From Oegoconia quadripuncta (Eukaryota > Arthropoda > Insecta > Lepidoptera > Autostichidae): DNA of 64,000 bases. The stretch lies in assembly GCA_949316235.1 (NCBI GenBank), contig OX438754.1, forward strand, positions 6,247,501 through 6,311,500, in the 5' to 3' direction. Each line of letters begins with the position of its first letter. Positions within the stretch are counted from its first letter, which is position 1. Shown here piece after piece: positions 1 to 11,694 of this stretch. The position numbers and the translations under genes are program-made. The notes under the pieces are model-generated. The model saw only the letters and a program-made list of their open reading frames with translations, was not told the DNA's origin and searched no databases.

Positions 1-1098
1 AAGAAAAAAATTGAGATGAAGGATAAGAACTCGGTAAAGCTGCTTGCTAATTTTCAGTTCTTCCAGCAGAGTAGTTGCTGGAACCAAAAATGATTATAGC
101 AACTAAAATAAATATTATTAAATTAATTTGGGTACAATCTTATCAATGACAAATGTATACATAGAAACTGAACTGAATATCTCCTCAAAATGCTGCAAGG
201 GACCATTTCTTATTTCAGTACTATGTTTTAAAATTTTTAATTTAACAGACTAGTCTAGAGCTATGCCATGGTATCCAATTTGGTCAATAAGCCCTTTGGT
301 TTAACTATTTTGCACAATATTGGTAAGCACCAATTCCATAACCTTACTGTTAGCCGTGGGTAGGTGATTATCATTACTTGGTACGGTGGTGATGAGATCA
401 TTTATTTCATGCATTGGTTAAAATTACCAATGATCACTGCGTCATGAATGACGATTGACAACGGTTACGATTTTAGGCTATGTATTGTATGACCTATTTT
501 CAACAGGGGACGTCCTGTGGCTGATATGATGATATACTTTCAAGTCTCACTATTTGCGAAAAGCCTTCTGCTATATACCATGACAAAATTAGATCTAAAT
601 CATGTTTCAGTATGCAGGGTTAGTCCGAAAGGGGTTTCTCATGACTGACCGACTTATTATAAATTGTTTTTAACAAACTGTACTTGTATGTAGGCTTTCA
701 GGAATAATTACTTATATTATTATTACTCGCATTGTTTAAAATTTACATTGTGAAAAATAAATTTCGACTGTCCATACAAAAGGGACCGATCAGCTGTACG
801 GACAGTATGTCAAAGTAGAAAATAGAATAAAGAATAGTTTAACCATGGAAACGTCTTCTTAACAGAATGCTAACGCGATACCTAATAATCCCCTTTTGGC
901 TTATGGCTGTTAAACCACTTTCTGACTAACATTGTATAAGCACATCGTAATTACTTAGCCAATTCTATAAACATTGTTGGTAATGGTTCTTATTACCCGA
1001 ACATTCTGATAATAAATCTTAATCATTGGAAAGGATGCCAGCCGTGCATTGAACAGTAAGTAATTATTGAACAGTAAGTAAGTAATTATAATTGTTTC
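1..1098. other. Intergenic, no gene seen
   Basis: AT-rich sequence with stops in all frames. The only recognisable motif is a short tract near 508-540 (cgtcctgtggctgatatgatga) that recurs at about 2041-2066 and, reversed, near 46110-46140. It is probably the 3' end of a dispersed retroelement. Confidence 0.5.
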
Positions 1099-1264
1099 TT
1101 AATACATTTTAGAGTTACTATTTTTTATTAAAAGACGTTGATGTGAAGGATGGGTTGTTACACTCATGAATTCTACCATTGCATACTCTTGTGCGGGATA
1201 TCCATACATAACTATAATCAACTTCTTGCTTAATCTGCTTCTTGGCGAGTCGGTGGCAAAAACA

Positions 1265-1629
1265 TCAAATTCTTGAGGACCATAAAGCCGCCACGCGTTC
1301 GTTATTGTCTGTGACATCATAGAGGTCCTGTAGTGTACAAGTGTTGGGACACGCAGGGCAGCATAGAAGATGCCCCATAGTTTGTGGTGTGTCATCGCAC
1401 AAGCACCGGTTGTCGTTCGTGTAGCCCCACTTGAACATGTCCTCTCGGCATCCACTGACCCCGGTACGCAGTCTATTGGGTGACTTCCATACGGGCCATT
1501 CCAGATTATGATCCGATAAAGCTTTTCTGCAGTTATAAAGGTCGGTAGTGAGAGCTCTTTCCACAATTGGACGCGAGATTTAGGGGCATCATCTAGAGTG
1601 CTATATAAACCATACACTGGCGATCGCAC
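1265..1629 (-). mobile_element. Non-LTR retrotransposon C-terminal fragment
   Basis: Minus-strand reading frames show the cysteine-rich tail typical of insect Jockey/I/CR1-group ORF2 proteins: 'LRTGVSGCREDMFKWGY' followed by a C-x-C...H-x4-C pattern ('CLCDDTPQTMGHLLCCPAC'). In these families this follows the reverse transcriptase. The frame is broken on both sides and no RT core or endonuclease is visible, so this is a dead 5'-truncated remnant. The family is assigned from the motif pattern only. Confidence 0.7.
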
Positions 1630-2301
1630 CTATTCAATGCCCAGGAGTTCAGTTTGTTATCGGGGTTTTCTTGTCGAAATTAACATCAGGAAGTTGAGGA
1701 CTAAGCACCTTAGCAATGTGGACGTCTATCCTCTGTCAGTTTTCTAGTCGAAGTGCAGACTCATTACAGACGCGAGTTCTGCTACAGTGTTCGTTAAGTT
1801 TTCGGATTTCATTTCAGGATTTGCATTGATTTCGATAATCTCTGAAGTGTTGTTCGTTTAACCTTTTCGAGGATTTCATTTTAGTTTTTTCATATGTGTA
1901 ATGTAAGTATGAAATTGCATTCAGTTTTGTGGATGAGACTTCTGGTACAGGTTATTTTAGAACGTGCCGTATAGTTGATCCCATTTACCTCTTCACAAGG
2001 TATTTTACAATAAGTTATTGAGTTGAAATTAACAATGGATGTCCTGTGGTTGATAAGATGATGAAAATTTGTAATTCTCTTATGGTGATACTAACATCTG
2101 CAGTGTCATAATTCACTGCAAAAGCTTATGAAACCCACTTGAATCTTTGTGAAAACTCAACCCTCGTAGTAGTGGAACAGTTTGAATAATGGGTCTGTAA
2201 TATTTATTACGTTGGAATTTAAATTATTTTTAAAGCTATTAAATTTATTAATATTGCTATATTGTGCAATAAGAATTTGAAAATAGAAAGGGAGTTCTCA
2301 T

Positions 2302-3168
2302 GGAGACCCATTATCACCAAAAATATTTACAGCAGTACTTGAAAGTGTGTTTAGAAGATTGGATTGGGAAAAATATGGCCTCAACATAAATGGAACGAAA
2401 CTGAACCACCTCAGGTTCGCAGATGTTCTAATACTTATAACGGATAATCCAAAGTAACTGCAATAAGTATTGGAAGACCTCAACATACACAGTAAATTAG
2501 TAGTTCTCACTATGAATATGTCCAAAACAAAATTAATGACAAATAGCAACAAAAAACAAATTAATGTAAATGAAAATATGTCAATGAATACGTGTATCTC
2601 GGACAGATCATATCACCCTTAGACCAGACCAGAAATAGAGAGACCAACCACAAACGCTTGGGAAAAATTTTGGTCCCTTAAAGAGGTCATAAATGCAAAA
2701 GATATCGACAAACCAAAAATTTATAGTACTCAATACATTTATAGTACCTGGAATGACATTATGGGTGTCAAACTTGGGCACTCACAAAAAAGCATCACCA
2801 AAAGTTCGAGGTATGCCAAAATAATAATGGAAAGAAGCATCCTAAACATTAAAATCAAAGACAAAATAAAAATTTCAATAATCAAGACCAAATCAAAGAC
2901 AAAAGCAATAAATAACACTATGAAAGAACAAAAATGGCGCTGGACAGGTCATATGATGAGGCAACCCATCAATAAATGGACAAGGGACGCTGTAGAATGG
3001 TACCCGAGAGAAGGAAAAAGAAAAAGAGGCCGACCAAATATGAGATGGACAGACTTTATAAAAGTCTGTGGAGGACCATGGATGCAAACTGCAAGAGACC
3101 GTGATAAGTGGAAGGCTTTGGAGGAGGCCTATGTCGCAAGACAAGTTGAAGTGGTTGATGTAAATTAA
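2302..3168 (+). pseudogene. Decayed RTE-type LINE reverse transcriptase
   Basis: Translation starting at 2302 gives 'GDPLSPKIFTAVLESVFRRL' and then 'LNHLRFADV', the RT palm of RTE-like elements. The catalytic FADD has become FADV, and stops follow at once. A downstream in-frame segment (2761-3168) carries the C-terminal block 'WRWTGHMMR...GKRKRGRPNMRWTD...W..TARDRDKWKALEEAY', which is diagnostic of this family in Lepidoptera. Several stops and shifts separate the blocks. Nothing suggests a live protein. Confidence 0.75.
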
Positions 3169-3293
3169 TCATGTATAATTAAGCATATAAGTCAAACTTC
3201 AAGTATTTTTTATTTCAACGTAAGATACATGATATCATTTGTTGAATGTCAATTTAAATCTAATGGAAATAAAAATAGGGCTTAAGCATTATT

Positions 3294-3432
3294 CGGTCAG
3301 TCAGTATGTCCAAGCTACCACCGCTTCGGAAAGGGATATCATCTGTGGGGTAAAGAAGCGGCGCAAGAAACCCACAGGATCATTTTTCTTTTCTGGACCA
3401 ATAATAACGCCACCACAGCTTCAATAATAAAG
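3294..3432 (+). repeat. Interspersed repeat, copy 1
   Basis: The tract 'gtcagtcagtatgtccaagc' followed by 'taccaccgcttcggaaag' and 'gaagcggcgcaagaaaccc' recurs in diverged form at 4193-4250. The 'ccaccgcttcgg...gcggcgcaagaaac' core looks like a dispersed lepidopteran repeat. The small open frame across it is probably not a gene. Confidence 0.45.
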
Positions 3433-4192
3433 GCTATTTTTATTTTTATTTTATTATTGTGCTACCTAGCTAGATCATTAACATTTCTGAGAAGAAATGT
3501 AGAATAACAAAATGAGTCATGCCTGTGCTGCAGGGCAAACACTTATCACTAACTCTCACAAATAAAAACCTATGTAGGAATGAATATTACTCTGAATTGA
3601 CAGTTTATATATTATCAGTCGGTATTTTCGGAGATGCTTATCATGGATTACTCATTTCTATTATTAAGCAGAGAATTATCAATAAGAATTTATTTTCAGA
3701 TTAATATAGAAGATCTACTTTATACATGAATGACAAATGCGCAATCCTGTACTACATGTGCACGCGACTCATTCGTTACAGACTCTTTGTCGAATAATCT
3801 GAAAGGGTATTTGGTCGTATTCTCAAAATTAGTCGGCCGGGGTTTTATTTCTCACAGTTCGTAAGCTAACAATGTGAGTCATTGTTTAAAGTAAAATTTA
3901 TAGGGCGTTAATCAGTTCTGAGGAAGGCTTTCGTGTTACTCCCATGTTGACCAGACTGCACCGAGGATGGAAACAAATTGGATGGGCAATGTCAGAAAGT
4001 GGATGAGTACTGCCATGAGGAAGATGATGGATGAATGATGATTACTACACGTTATACAAAGTCTGTTTAGTCTTTGAATAACATCCATATTTTCACATTA
4101 TGTTAAACTGTCTCTTACGCCTATCTGTGGAAAAATACAGGTGGCTATCTTTCCCAAAGGATAAATATTTTATGGCCTGTACAATTGTCTGT

Positions 4193-4250
4193 CAGTCAGT
4201 ATGTCCAAACCACCACCATTTCAGAAAGCGGAAGTGTGAAAAGAAGTGGG
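4193..4250 (+). repeat. Interspersed repeat, copy 2 (diverged)
   Basis: Shares 'gtcagtcagtatgtccaa' and 'ccaccaccatttcagaaagcgg' with the copy at 3294-3432. Truncated after 'gaagtgggg'. Confidence 0.4.
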
Positions 4251-4478
4251 GCGTTCGGATATGATAACGTACCAACCTAAAACTACATCTCTCTTACTTT
4301 TTATATTTCCGGGTTTGATTTCCGAAGAGTACAAGTTGGTTGGTGTTTCCTAAATATCAACTACTACCATCAGGTTGTTTGCACTAAAAGCGAGAGTTTT
4401 ACCTTCTCCCTTATTTTCACATATCGTCAGTGAATGCTTAACAAAACCATGTTTTGAATAAAATAGAATTTGCACCTT

Positions 4479-4680
4479 AGAAGCACTGTGGTGCAGTCGC
4501 ATTCGCTATTGGCTTTCGTTTAGCGAAGTTGGCGCGGCGGTCTGGGTAACATCATTTTCATGAGTATTCCCATGCTTGGAGGGCACGTTGACAGTCGCCT
4601 CTGGTTGTTTTCAATTGGTGGCAGTTCGTAAGTCAAGGTACAGTGGCGGCTTGGAAACACTTAGTTACACATGATCGTTT
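4479..4680 (+). repeat. SINE-like repeat ('agcactgtggtgcagtcgca' head)
   Basis: The start matches the reverse complement of the end of the repeat at 27573-27880. The body ('gagggcacgttgacag...ggttgttttcaattggtggcagttcgtaagtcaa') matches 52800-53000. This gives at least three members of one family in the window. The 'gcactgtggtgcagt' head resembles a tRNA-type box A region, so a tRNA-derived SINE is possible. Confidence 0.5.
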
Positions 4681-5248
4681 TACTATAAATAATTTTATTG
4701 TCATTTTATTTCGAAGGACGGAGCCATCACCACACCGAATCGCTGTAATAATATTTGGACATTTTATTAGCTGATTGTTGGGAATCGTCCATCTTAGTAT
4801 TTATTAGTAGTAGGCCTAACACCCGGAATTCAAATTGACTAAAATATCCTCGGCAAAATTATTAAAGAACTCTTCATCTCTGGTGTATTCGAATTTTAAT
4901 TGACCTTTTTGTAGATGGACTGATGCTTTTTGGTAACTTTTTAAAATAAGAACTATTTTGGTGTCAAAAAGACATTTTGTACACAAGCAAGGAAAATCAC
5001 AAAAATAATTTATTTACTTCTACAATTAATAAGTTTATTGTTTAAAGTTTGAATAAAACACAGTTATTTTGTAACATTGACTTTAAAATGTAACAGTTTT
5101 TGATTTATATAGTCCTCCCATTGACTTGAGATGAGGGGCTTCTTTACATCGTAAAATGTGGTAAATCTAATTGCATTTCGTTACTTCTTTATTTGTTGAA
5201 TACATTTACGACTCACAAGGTCGTGACTTACAAATATTTGTTTTTCAG

Positions 5249-5287
5249 TCAACATGTCCAACCTGAAAGATATAAAAAATATCAATA
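5249..5287 (+). other. 5' UTR of AN1 gene, beginning at a splice acceptor
   Basis: A polypyrimidine tract and AG ('gtttttcag') end at 5248. All three frames between this acceptor and the main ATG contain a stop, so protein cannot run in from an upstream exon. The first coding exon therefore begins here with a short leader, and at least one non-coding exon lies upstream. Confidence 0.6.
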
Positions 5288-5298
5288 ATGGAAAATGA
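5254..5298 (+). promoter_or_regulatory. Upstream ORF overlapping the AN1 start codon
   Basis: An ATG at 5254 opens a 14-codon frame ending in TGA at 5296-5298. It therefore overlaps the main ATG at 5288 in another frame. A ribosome that uses it passes the main start, so main-frame translation would need leaky scanning. That this is regulatory is an inference. Confidence 0.45.
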
Positions 5299-5749
5299 CC
5301 CTAGCAAAAAAGATTCGAAGGGGAAGAGACTATTCAAAAAAGCAATACGGCGAAACAGTAAATCAAGCAACAACAGCCAAAACTCTGCTCTAGAGCAGGG
5401 CATCGGTGTATCGCGATCGAAGAGCTTCGAAAACAAACGGCAGTCCATTGAAATTAACGATAGTACACCGCTGCCTACTCCAGAAGGCCCGAAAGACAAA
5501 CCAGAATACAGTCAAGCAACTCAAAAATTAAAATCAGAAGACAAAACAGCAAAAGCGCAAGAACTTTCTATACAAAAGCAAGACCAGTCCTCTAAGAAGA
5601 TAGTTGACATTCAGGAGGAGTTGAATGAAGTGTACGAGGAGGCAGCTACCGGTTCTAAGAAGGATGCCAAATCAAGGAGTTCTTTGAAACTCGACAAAAA
5701 GAATGAGCGCTTTTTAGAGCCAGAAAGTAGCAAAAGGGGCCTCAAACGG
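5288..5749 (+). CDS. AN1 protein exon 1 (residues 1-154)
   Basis: Encodes a Lys/Ser/Glu-rich segment with a basic N-terminus ([20 protein letters not shown]) and a probable coiled or acidic helix near '[13 protein letters not shown]'. The open frame continues to 5845, but the codons beyond 5749 do not fit the next exon. The phase-0 donor gttggt at 5750 joins directly to 'KLEEES'. Confidence 0.75.
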
Positions 5750-7420
5750 GTTGGTTTCATGATTGTCAAGCTATCAGTTACAGTTCAACCTTGGTATTGC
5801 TTCGAAAATGATCACCATTTTGCAAATACGTTTTGTGTGATTTAGGTCAGATAAGGTTTATTGTTTTAGAACTTTCCTGTTTTCACAGGATGTAGATATG
5901 TGTTGAACGTCACTTGATTATTCAGGCTCGGGGGAAATTTTCCAAATGGAACTTAACTGTAGTATTAACCCAATAATAATGTCCACGTCTTTATTAATGA
6001 AAGCATTATTTTTTCCAGAAATTAGAGGAGGAGAGTGGAGCGGGGACCAGCGGGACTAGCACGGGTGCATCGGACACCGACGCGGACGACAAAGACCCCA
6101 GCAAGGACAAAAAGAAAAAGAATAGGTGCGCCGTCTGCCGTAAGAAGGTTGGACTCACAGGTAAGGATCTATATTTTTATGTTGTTGGCGTTGTTTAGAA
6201 ATTAAATTAATTAAATACACTTTCAAAGCAAATTGAAGCCTGGTTGTGTCTGTCTTCTTCCATAGAAACGATATTTTTATAACGAATATGTATATATATT
6301 TTTATAAGAAACGATATATTTTGTGTGTTGTGCTAATAATGTAATGTCTTTAACGGCATTGACGCTCCAAGGTCAAAAGCTATTATCTTTTGATAAACAT
6401 TTGTGAAGTCTGTAACTAACGTTTGCTTATAAAGCGAAGAACATATTAAAGTTCAGTAATTATGTTCAGAATATGGTCGAGGTTAAATGTTGGCAAATTG
6501 CATTTGCACATCAGATATCTGGGGGTTGATACAAAGAGAAGTTAGCAGCTTTCGTCACCCTTAAAGACATACCATTATTAGACTAACACTATTATCATAT
6601 GACTGCGTTGGCTATAGACAGAGACAGGTGGTGAGATGAACAATTTTTAGGAAATATCAGCATTCCGAAAGTGTCAAAAAGAAAATTTAGATGCGCAAAT
6701 AACTCCACCAACCAGAGCATAGCTCTTAAATTGAAGAAGATAACGCTAAAATTTCCCTATGTTTCTTGTACATCTATCTCTGACTGTACTATTAGGTTAT
6801 TCACAGTGTTTTTTACACGATCGATTTGTTAATGAGAATATACGCAATGTTTTATGATCTGTAACAGCAATGCTTTTTCATATTTGAAATACCACCTTTT
6901 ACATACTAGAGGCCCAATGAAATCGTGATTTGAAATGCGTGGATAGTCTTGTGGACAATACGACTCCTTTCCGTATATATTGTACAATACGCACATTGGC
7001 GCACTTTGCACTGAAGCGGTATCTTCTACGAAATCTATTATGGATCAGCTTCCTTAGCTAAATTTTTGTGCTGTCGTGATTTTCATAGTATCTGTTGATA
7101 TATTAATTTAGTATTACGAGAGCTGGATCTTACGTTTATCTGTCACTATAAAGACCTCTTGACCCCATCAACACCCGCAAGTGTTTTCGTTGGTATTAAC
7201 GGGATGTGATTTATAATGTAACTGTATAATGTAAAGTGTGCATGTGATGAGCGGTTGTGGTTGTGGCGCAGGGTTCGAGTGCCGCTGCGGAGGGCTGTTC
7301 TGCGCGGTGCACCGGTACAGCGACAAGCACGAGTGCTCGTTCGACTACCGGGAGCTGGGCGCGCAGGAGATCCGTCGCAACAACCCTGTCGTCGTGTCGC
7401 AGAAGATACACAAGATATGA
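5288..7420 (+). CDS. AN1-type zinc-finger protein, 3 coding exons
   Basis: Exons are 5288-5749, 6019-6160 and 7272-7420, giving 250 residues. Acceptors are 'ttttccag' (6018) and 'tggcgcag' (7271). Donors are 'gttggt' (5750, weak) and 'gtaagg' (6161). Phases agree (0, then 1). Residues 1-190 are basic, low complexity and probably disordered. Residues 191-223 form a complete AN1 finger: C191/C194, C205/C207, C212, H215, H221, C223. The protein ends at '[11 protein letters not shown]', as ZFAND5/6-type proteins do. That family binds ubiquitin through an A20 finger and helps in stress or proteasome regulation. No A20 finger is visible here, so this resembles a ZFAND-like protein lacking A20. The start codon is the first in frame after a TAA at 5273. 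Exon 1 could instead end elsewhere, because its donor is poor. Role assignment is by family only. Confidence 0.85.
6019..6160 (+). CDS. AN1 protein exon 2 (residues 155-201)
   Basis: Ser/Thr/Asp-rich linker, a Lys run, then the first zinc pair '[11 protein letters not shown]'. Ends in phase 1 before a strong gtaagg donor. Confidence 0.9.
7272..7420 (+). CDS. AN1 protein exon 3 (residues 202-250)
   Basis: Carries the rest of the finger ([21 protein letters not shown]) and the conserved C-terminal tail, ending in TGA. Its high GC relative to the flanks reflects coding constraint. Open frames in the other five frames here are shadows. Confidence 0.95.
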
Positions 7421-7496
7421 GAGCCCTCCACACCGCCTCCCTCGGCCCCGTAGCCCCTCACCGACCGATAATCATTACCTTTATTGATTTACTCTA

Positions 7497-7502
7497 AATA
7501 AA
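7497..7502 (+). terminator. Candidate poly(A) signal for AN1 gene
   Basis: AATAAA lies 77 nt after the stop codon. Further AT-rich sequence to about 9000 could be a longer alternative 3' UTR. Confidence 0.5.
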
Positions 7503-8360
7503 TATTCGATCGAGTTTGTGTCTCTTATTTACGCTCAGTATAGTTTATGACGACGGTGTCGCCGCACCGCCATCGGCATTTCGGTCGCCAGTAGCTCGGA
7601 GACTATTTTCTAAATTAGAGATGTAACGCTACGGTGACGCGAAATCGGAAACGCAGACTCGATCCATATGATATATTTAGATTTATTTGTGGCGAGAATT
7701 TTACTTTTAAATTTTTATTAAAAGTTGTAGATAATGTTCGTTTCGGGTAGGAATTTCAGGATTAATTTTTTCGAGTTAATAAGTAGAGTTTTTGAATATT
7801 GTCCATTCACCTCCATTGTAAATATTAGATATAATTAATTATAGAAACAAATCCTATATATTGTAAAAAATTAAAACTCCAAAAAAAGCTACATTGTTAT
7901 GATTCCAACGGAGAGCATAGCGTGCTTCATTATCGAGATAACAATTGTAAGCTGAAGCTCAACGAGTGGGTCCACGTGTGCGCCCGTCCGCGCCGCCCAC
8001 GCAACTCTCCATGTTATTTGCATAGTTGTAAATTGTACAGAAGTTTCGCTGCTGACTTGACTCGTGTTTTCACGGAAACATTCAATTCGTGATAAGGTAG
8101 TGGAACTTCTAAACGATGGCGTTTCTGTGCTAGACAACGATTAGTTGGTGACTGTGTATGAATATGCCAAACTGACCGCAGCACGGAGCCGGCTCGCCGC
8201 TCGCGCACACCCGGCCTCTGGATTAACATCATCTTCAAATTGTTAGTACTGTAATTTTGGTTTGGGAAGTCGTCGCTTTCTTATTTGTCTAACATTCGGC
8301 ATAAGTGATCTAGTGTTTAGCGAGATTGTGGTGTGTATGGCATAAGGTGAGCGTGCGCTG
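7503..8360. other. Downstream flank or possible long 3' UTR
   Basis: No coding frame is convincing. Open frames near 7889-8238 have no recognisable domain and unlike composition. This may be an extended 3' UTR of the AN1 gene. Confidence 0.35.
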
Positions 8361-8475
8361 GCGCACGGCGGCGTGCGACCGCGGCGCGACTGGTGGCGCG
8401 ACCGGTCGCGCGACTGGTGGCTCGAGCGATCACGCGACCAGTCGCGCTCGCGGTCGCACCCGCCAGCCCCGCCCC
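8341..8475. repeat. GC-rich palindromic cluster of CGCGAC/GTCGCG units
   Basis: An isolated GC-rich block in AT-rich DNA. Repeated 'gcgcgac(t/c)ggt' units occur in both orientations. The outer arms, 'gtgcgaccgcg' near 8373 and 'cgcggtcgcac' near 8449, are inverted and could fold into a long GC hairpin. No frame gives a known protein. Confidence 0.6.
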
Positions 8476-8996
8476 GCTCCGCTCTTTGTGTGAAAATTAT
8501 AAGTATAGTTATACATATTAAGTAGTCTACACATTATATAAGTAGGAAAGAATTATTTAGCTTTTTTTCTTTTAATCACAATATTATTCAAAATTGTAAG
8601 TTGTATTATGTAACTTGTTTCATTTAGTGGTGAAGTTGAACCAATAATACTATGTATCGCTTCGGTCGTCCACAGTAGACTAACTGATTGGTTGGACTTA
8701 ATTATTTAATGACTTTTGTTGTATATTTTGTTAGGTCATTGATTAATTTTGGTCTTTTTGCTTGAACATAATCAGATAAAGATGATGTTAATAATGAATG
8801 ATTTTTTCTTCTATCTTGCTGTTTTAATTTAGTTATTCTTCTATTAAAGTCATTAAATTTTCAGGAACATATATATTGTTTTACTTATTTACATTATGTC
8901 ACTCACAAATAGAACCAAAGTGCTTGATTTAGTCCTCAGTTTGTAAACTTTATCGGTCAAATCACTATTTTGACTTTTATACTAAATAAAATTGTA

Positions 8997-9033
8997 TCTA
9001 AAACTAAAGGGCCCTTCGCCCTTTAGTTTTAGA
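8997..9033. repeat. Perfect 15-bp hairpin
   Basis: Arms TCTAAAACTAAAGGG (8997-9011) and CCCTTTAGTTTTAGA (9019-9033) are exact inverted copies around a 7-nt loop. An AATAAA (8984-8989) lies just upstream. It could be a transcript-end structure or a small foldback. Confidence 0.7.
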
Positions 9034-9209
9034 CAAGAGTCTGCGGCATGGACCTTAGCCGGCACATAGCCAAACACGTTGAGAACGGGGACACGCCAAC
9101 TACTGATTGGACCGATATGGTGGAGAGGTTAAGGACGAACGTCCGAGTGTCTACGGTAAGCGTCACAAACTAGTGTGCAACGCTTGAGCTGGGTTTAATC
9201 AGCCGTTAC

Positions 9210-9775
9210 CCTGGTTTATATGGACCTGTTACTACCAACTATTACAACCAGTAGGAATATTGGGAAGATTCTTCCATGTTTTATTGCCAGTGAGAAAATT
9301 GGGAACATATCGTTCCAACATTACTGCAAATAAAAATTAGTAGTTTCACTTAGTACACATCAAAGATGTAATAGAACAAAATCATTACGGAAACATTTTC
9401 TATGATATATGAGAAATCCGTCTAGTCGCGTTGTGGTAGATGTCAAAGAAGTCATTGAAAGAAAAGTAGGTAAACATTAATGTATTTTTATAATCAAGTT
9501 GGCAGGGCAATTATTATTTTATGTATTTGTATTATAAATGTGACAATATAAATCGAAAAAGGCCAAAGTGGTTATCGGGAACATACGTATACTATGTTTT
9601 CAGCAAAAGTAGAAATGGCTACTATGTTTATACTTGTAGTCAAACTAGCAAAAGCCCCACTATTATTACTAATCGTAATGTTGAAACGATATGTTCCCCA
9701 TTTCCTCACACTACTGGTGGTAAAATATACCCAATGTAGATAATTGCTGATGGTAATACTTGTTAGTAACTGTGG
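9210..9775. repeat. Diverged foldback element
   Basis: The left arm ('gttactaccaactattacaa', 'attgggaacatatcgttcca', 'acattac') recurs inverted near 9660-9775 ('gtaatgttgaaacgatatgt', 'tccccattt', 'atggtaatacttgttagtaac'). The arms are imperfect. The centre has no supported gene. Confidence 0.5.
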
Positions 9776-10160
9776 GAATAGAATCGATAAATCGATTTTT
9801 GGATAAACATTTAATTAGTTACATTACTGAGTTTAACAATATCCTAAAAGTACTACTATCGAAAAATATTCGTTGTACCATGGTGGTAAAATCTGCTGGT
9901 AGTTTTGGAAAGACCATAGTGTCCTTATTTAAGCTGTTGCAAAGGCAGGGTACTGTACGAGAGCGTGTGTACTGTAAGCTAAAGAGGAAGGCCAGGAGAG
10001 GTACACTTGGGTTGGTCCTAAGGTTTATACTTAAGCTTATCGCTCGTGCACTGCTGCATTAAAGGTTTTCGAGGAGACAAATCTATGCATGTGAACGCGC
10101 CGGTGTACGCCGCCGCCCCGCTTGCCGATGTTTTCGAAAATAAGACATCTACCAAATGAC

Positions 10161-10325
10161 GACCGATTGGTGTAGTGGATAGTGACCCTGTCAGCGAAAC
10201 CAACGGTTGCGGGTTCGAATCACGTTTATCCGTTATCTAGTATCCATAGTACAAGCTTTCCTTAGTTTGGGACTAGATGATTTGTGTAAGTGTCCGAAAT
10301 ATTTATTTATTATTATTTATTAAAT
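10161..10325 (+). repeat. tRNA-derived SINE with internal deletion
   Basis: Starts with a tRNA-like head: box A 'ttggtgtagtgg' and box B 'gggttcgaatc'. The tail is 'tatccgttatctagtatcca...gtacaagcttt...tagttt.g.actagatgat' and ends in ATTT repeats. The copy at 50524-50730 is the same family and keeps about 70 bp between box B and the tail that is missing here. Confidence 0.8.
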
Positions 10326-11559
10326 TGCACAAACGTGCATACTGTCCGCAGAGTTGGTCATGAATCTAAGTTTGTGTTGTTTCCAAGCACGTTATTCGCT
10401 CCCCCAGGTAGTAGAGACTCCCATATGGAGCCGTGCAACCTCAACAGCAGAGCTTTTTATGCACCTACCAGCACTTCGTATAAGTTGTGTTTGCATAACT
10501 AGGCATGACGGCACGATCCTTCCGAAAAGCGTAGCATGTCGTCGCCTGCGATAGTCCTACGAGCAGCGTCGTTGGTGTATCATACATAATATATCATACA
10601 CATTACAACGTCGTCGTATGGTGCAATCGAATCGAATATCGAACGAAAAGTACTTATATGTAAATTGACATGGTTTCTAATTTCAAGAAGGCGGTCAGAT
10701 GGTGTCTATTCTGTCGTAGCTGTTCTAAACTAAGACAAGTGATAGATTGATAATCGCATTATAATATTCCAAGAAGGAAACTACTAACAGGTTTTAGTTT
10801 AGAGATATCCATCAGAAACAGAAAATTCGGGTGCTCCTTTGAGTTTGTACTTTTCGCATGCGCATTCAACCGGTGGTAGGGGGCGATTTTCGGACTCTCC
10901 AGATGTCTCTCGCGATTGAAAACTAATTTTTTGTATTTATTCGTATATACAAAAAATACTTTTCTTTCGAAATGTTCGAGTTCTCACAACATACTTAGGT
11001 CGAAAATCATTCGTTAGAAAAAGAAATATATTATCGAAAACTATTTTTGTGAAAAACGTTGAATGACAACTTGAGGTCATTCTACATCATCGACGCAACG
11101 TCTTGAGTTGAGACCATAGATTTAAAGAATTAATAAGCGGATGGATTGTCAACAGGATAATTATGCGGCAATTAAAAAAAAACCAAATAAACAAGAGAAT
11201 TGGGACGTGGTTTTTATTATGTAGAATGTAGATGGTAAATGTTATGTAAAATATTTTTTCGTTATAGGTATTCTAGTTCAAAATTAATTTTATTATAGAC
11301 GGACAGGACAACACTGTTCAAGTAGTGCTATTGGATATAGGTATCTTTTTAAAGCTTAAAGTAGAGTTATTGGTACCTTATTAACATAACAGTGAAACGT
11401 AAACAACGTAAACAGTTTATTTTTTTTAAGTGAGCCTGGATGGCCAAATCCTAAACTATGAGGAATAGCGAAAAGTACTGCAAGGAGCCTCGGGCCCGAT
11501 TTTTTTTTGGATTTTTGAAAAATTTATATTCTTAGCCAGGACACAGATTACTAATAAGT

Positions 11560-11645
11560 TACTAAAGTAAGCCAGGAATCGAACCTGCTGATTTTGAAAA
11601 TCTGTATTATTACACCATTCCATAGTGTCGCTAATCGATCGATCG
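11560..11645 (-). repeat. Possible SINE head, antisense
   Basis: On the minus strand 'tggaatggtgtaataataca' and 'caggttcgattcctggc' look like tRNA box A and box B. No tail is clear. Confidence 0.35.
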
Positions 11646-11694
11646 AAATCGACATCGGATGTTGTAGGTAGAATTTGTATAGGCCGTAATACAA

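Noticed and set aside
7146..7497. Several small genes around 7.2-7.5 kb
   Set aside because: They are shadows in other frames of the GC-rich AN1 exon 3.
10161..10235. Functional tRNA gene
   Set aside because: Box A and B are present but no acceptor stem pairs, and the tail matches another copy at 50524; it is a SINE head.
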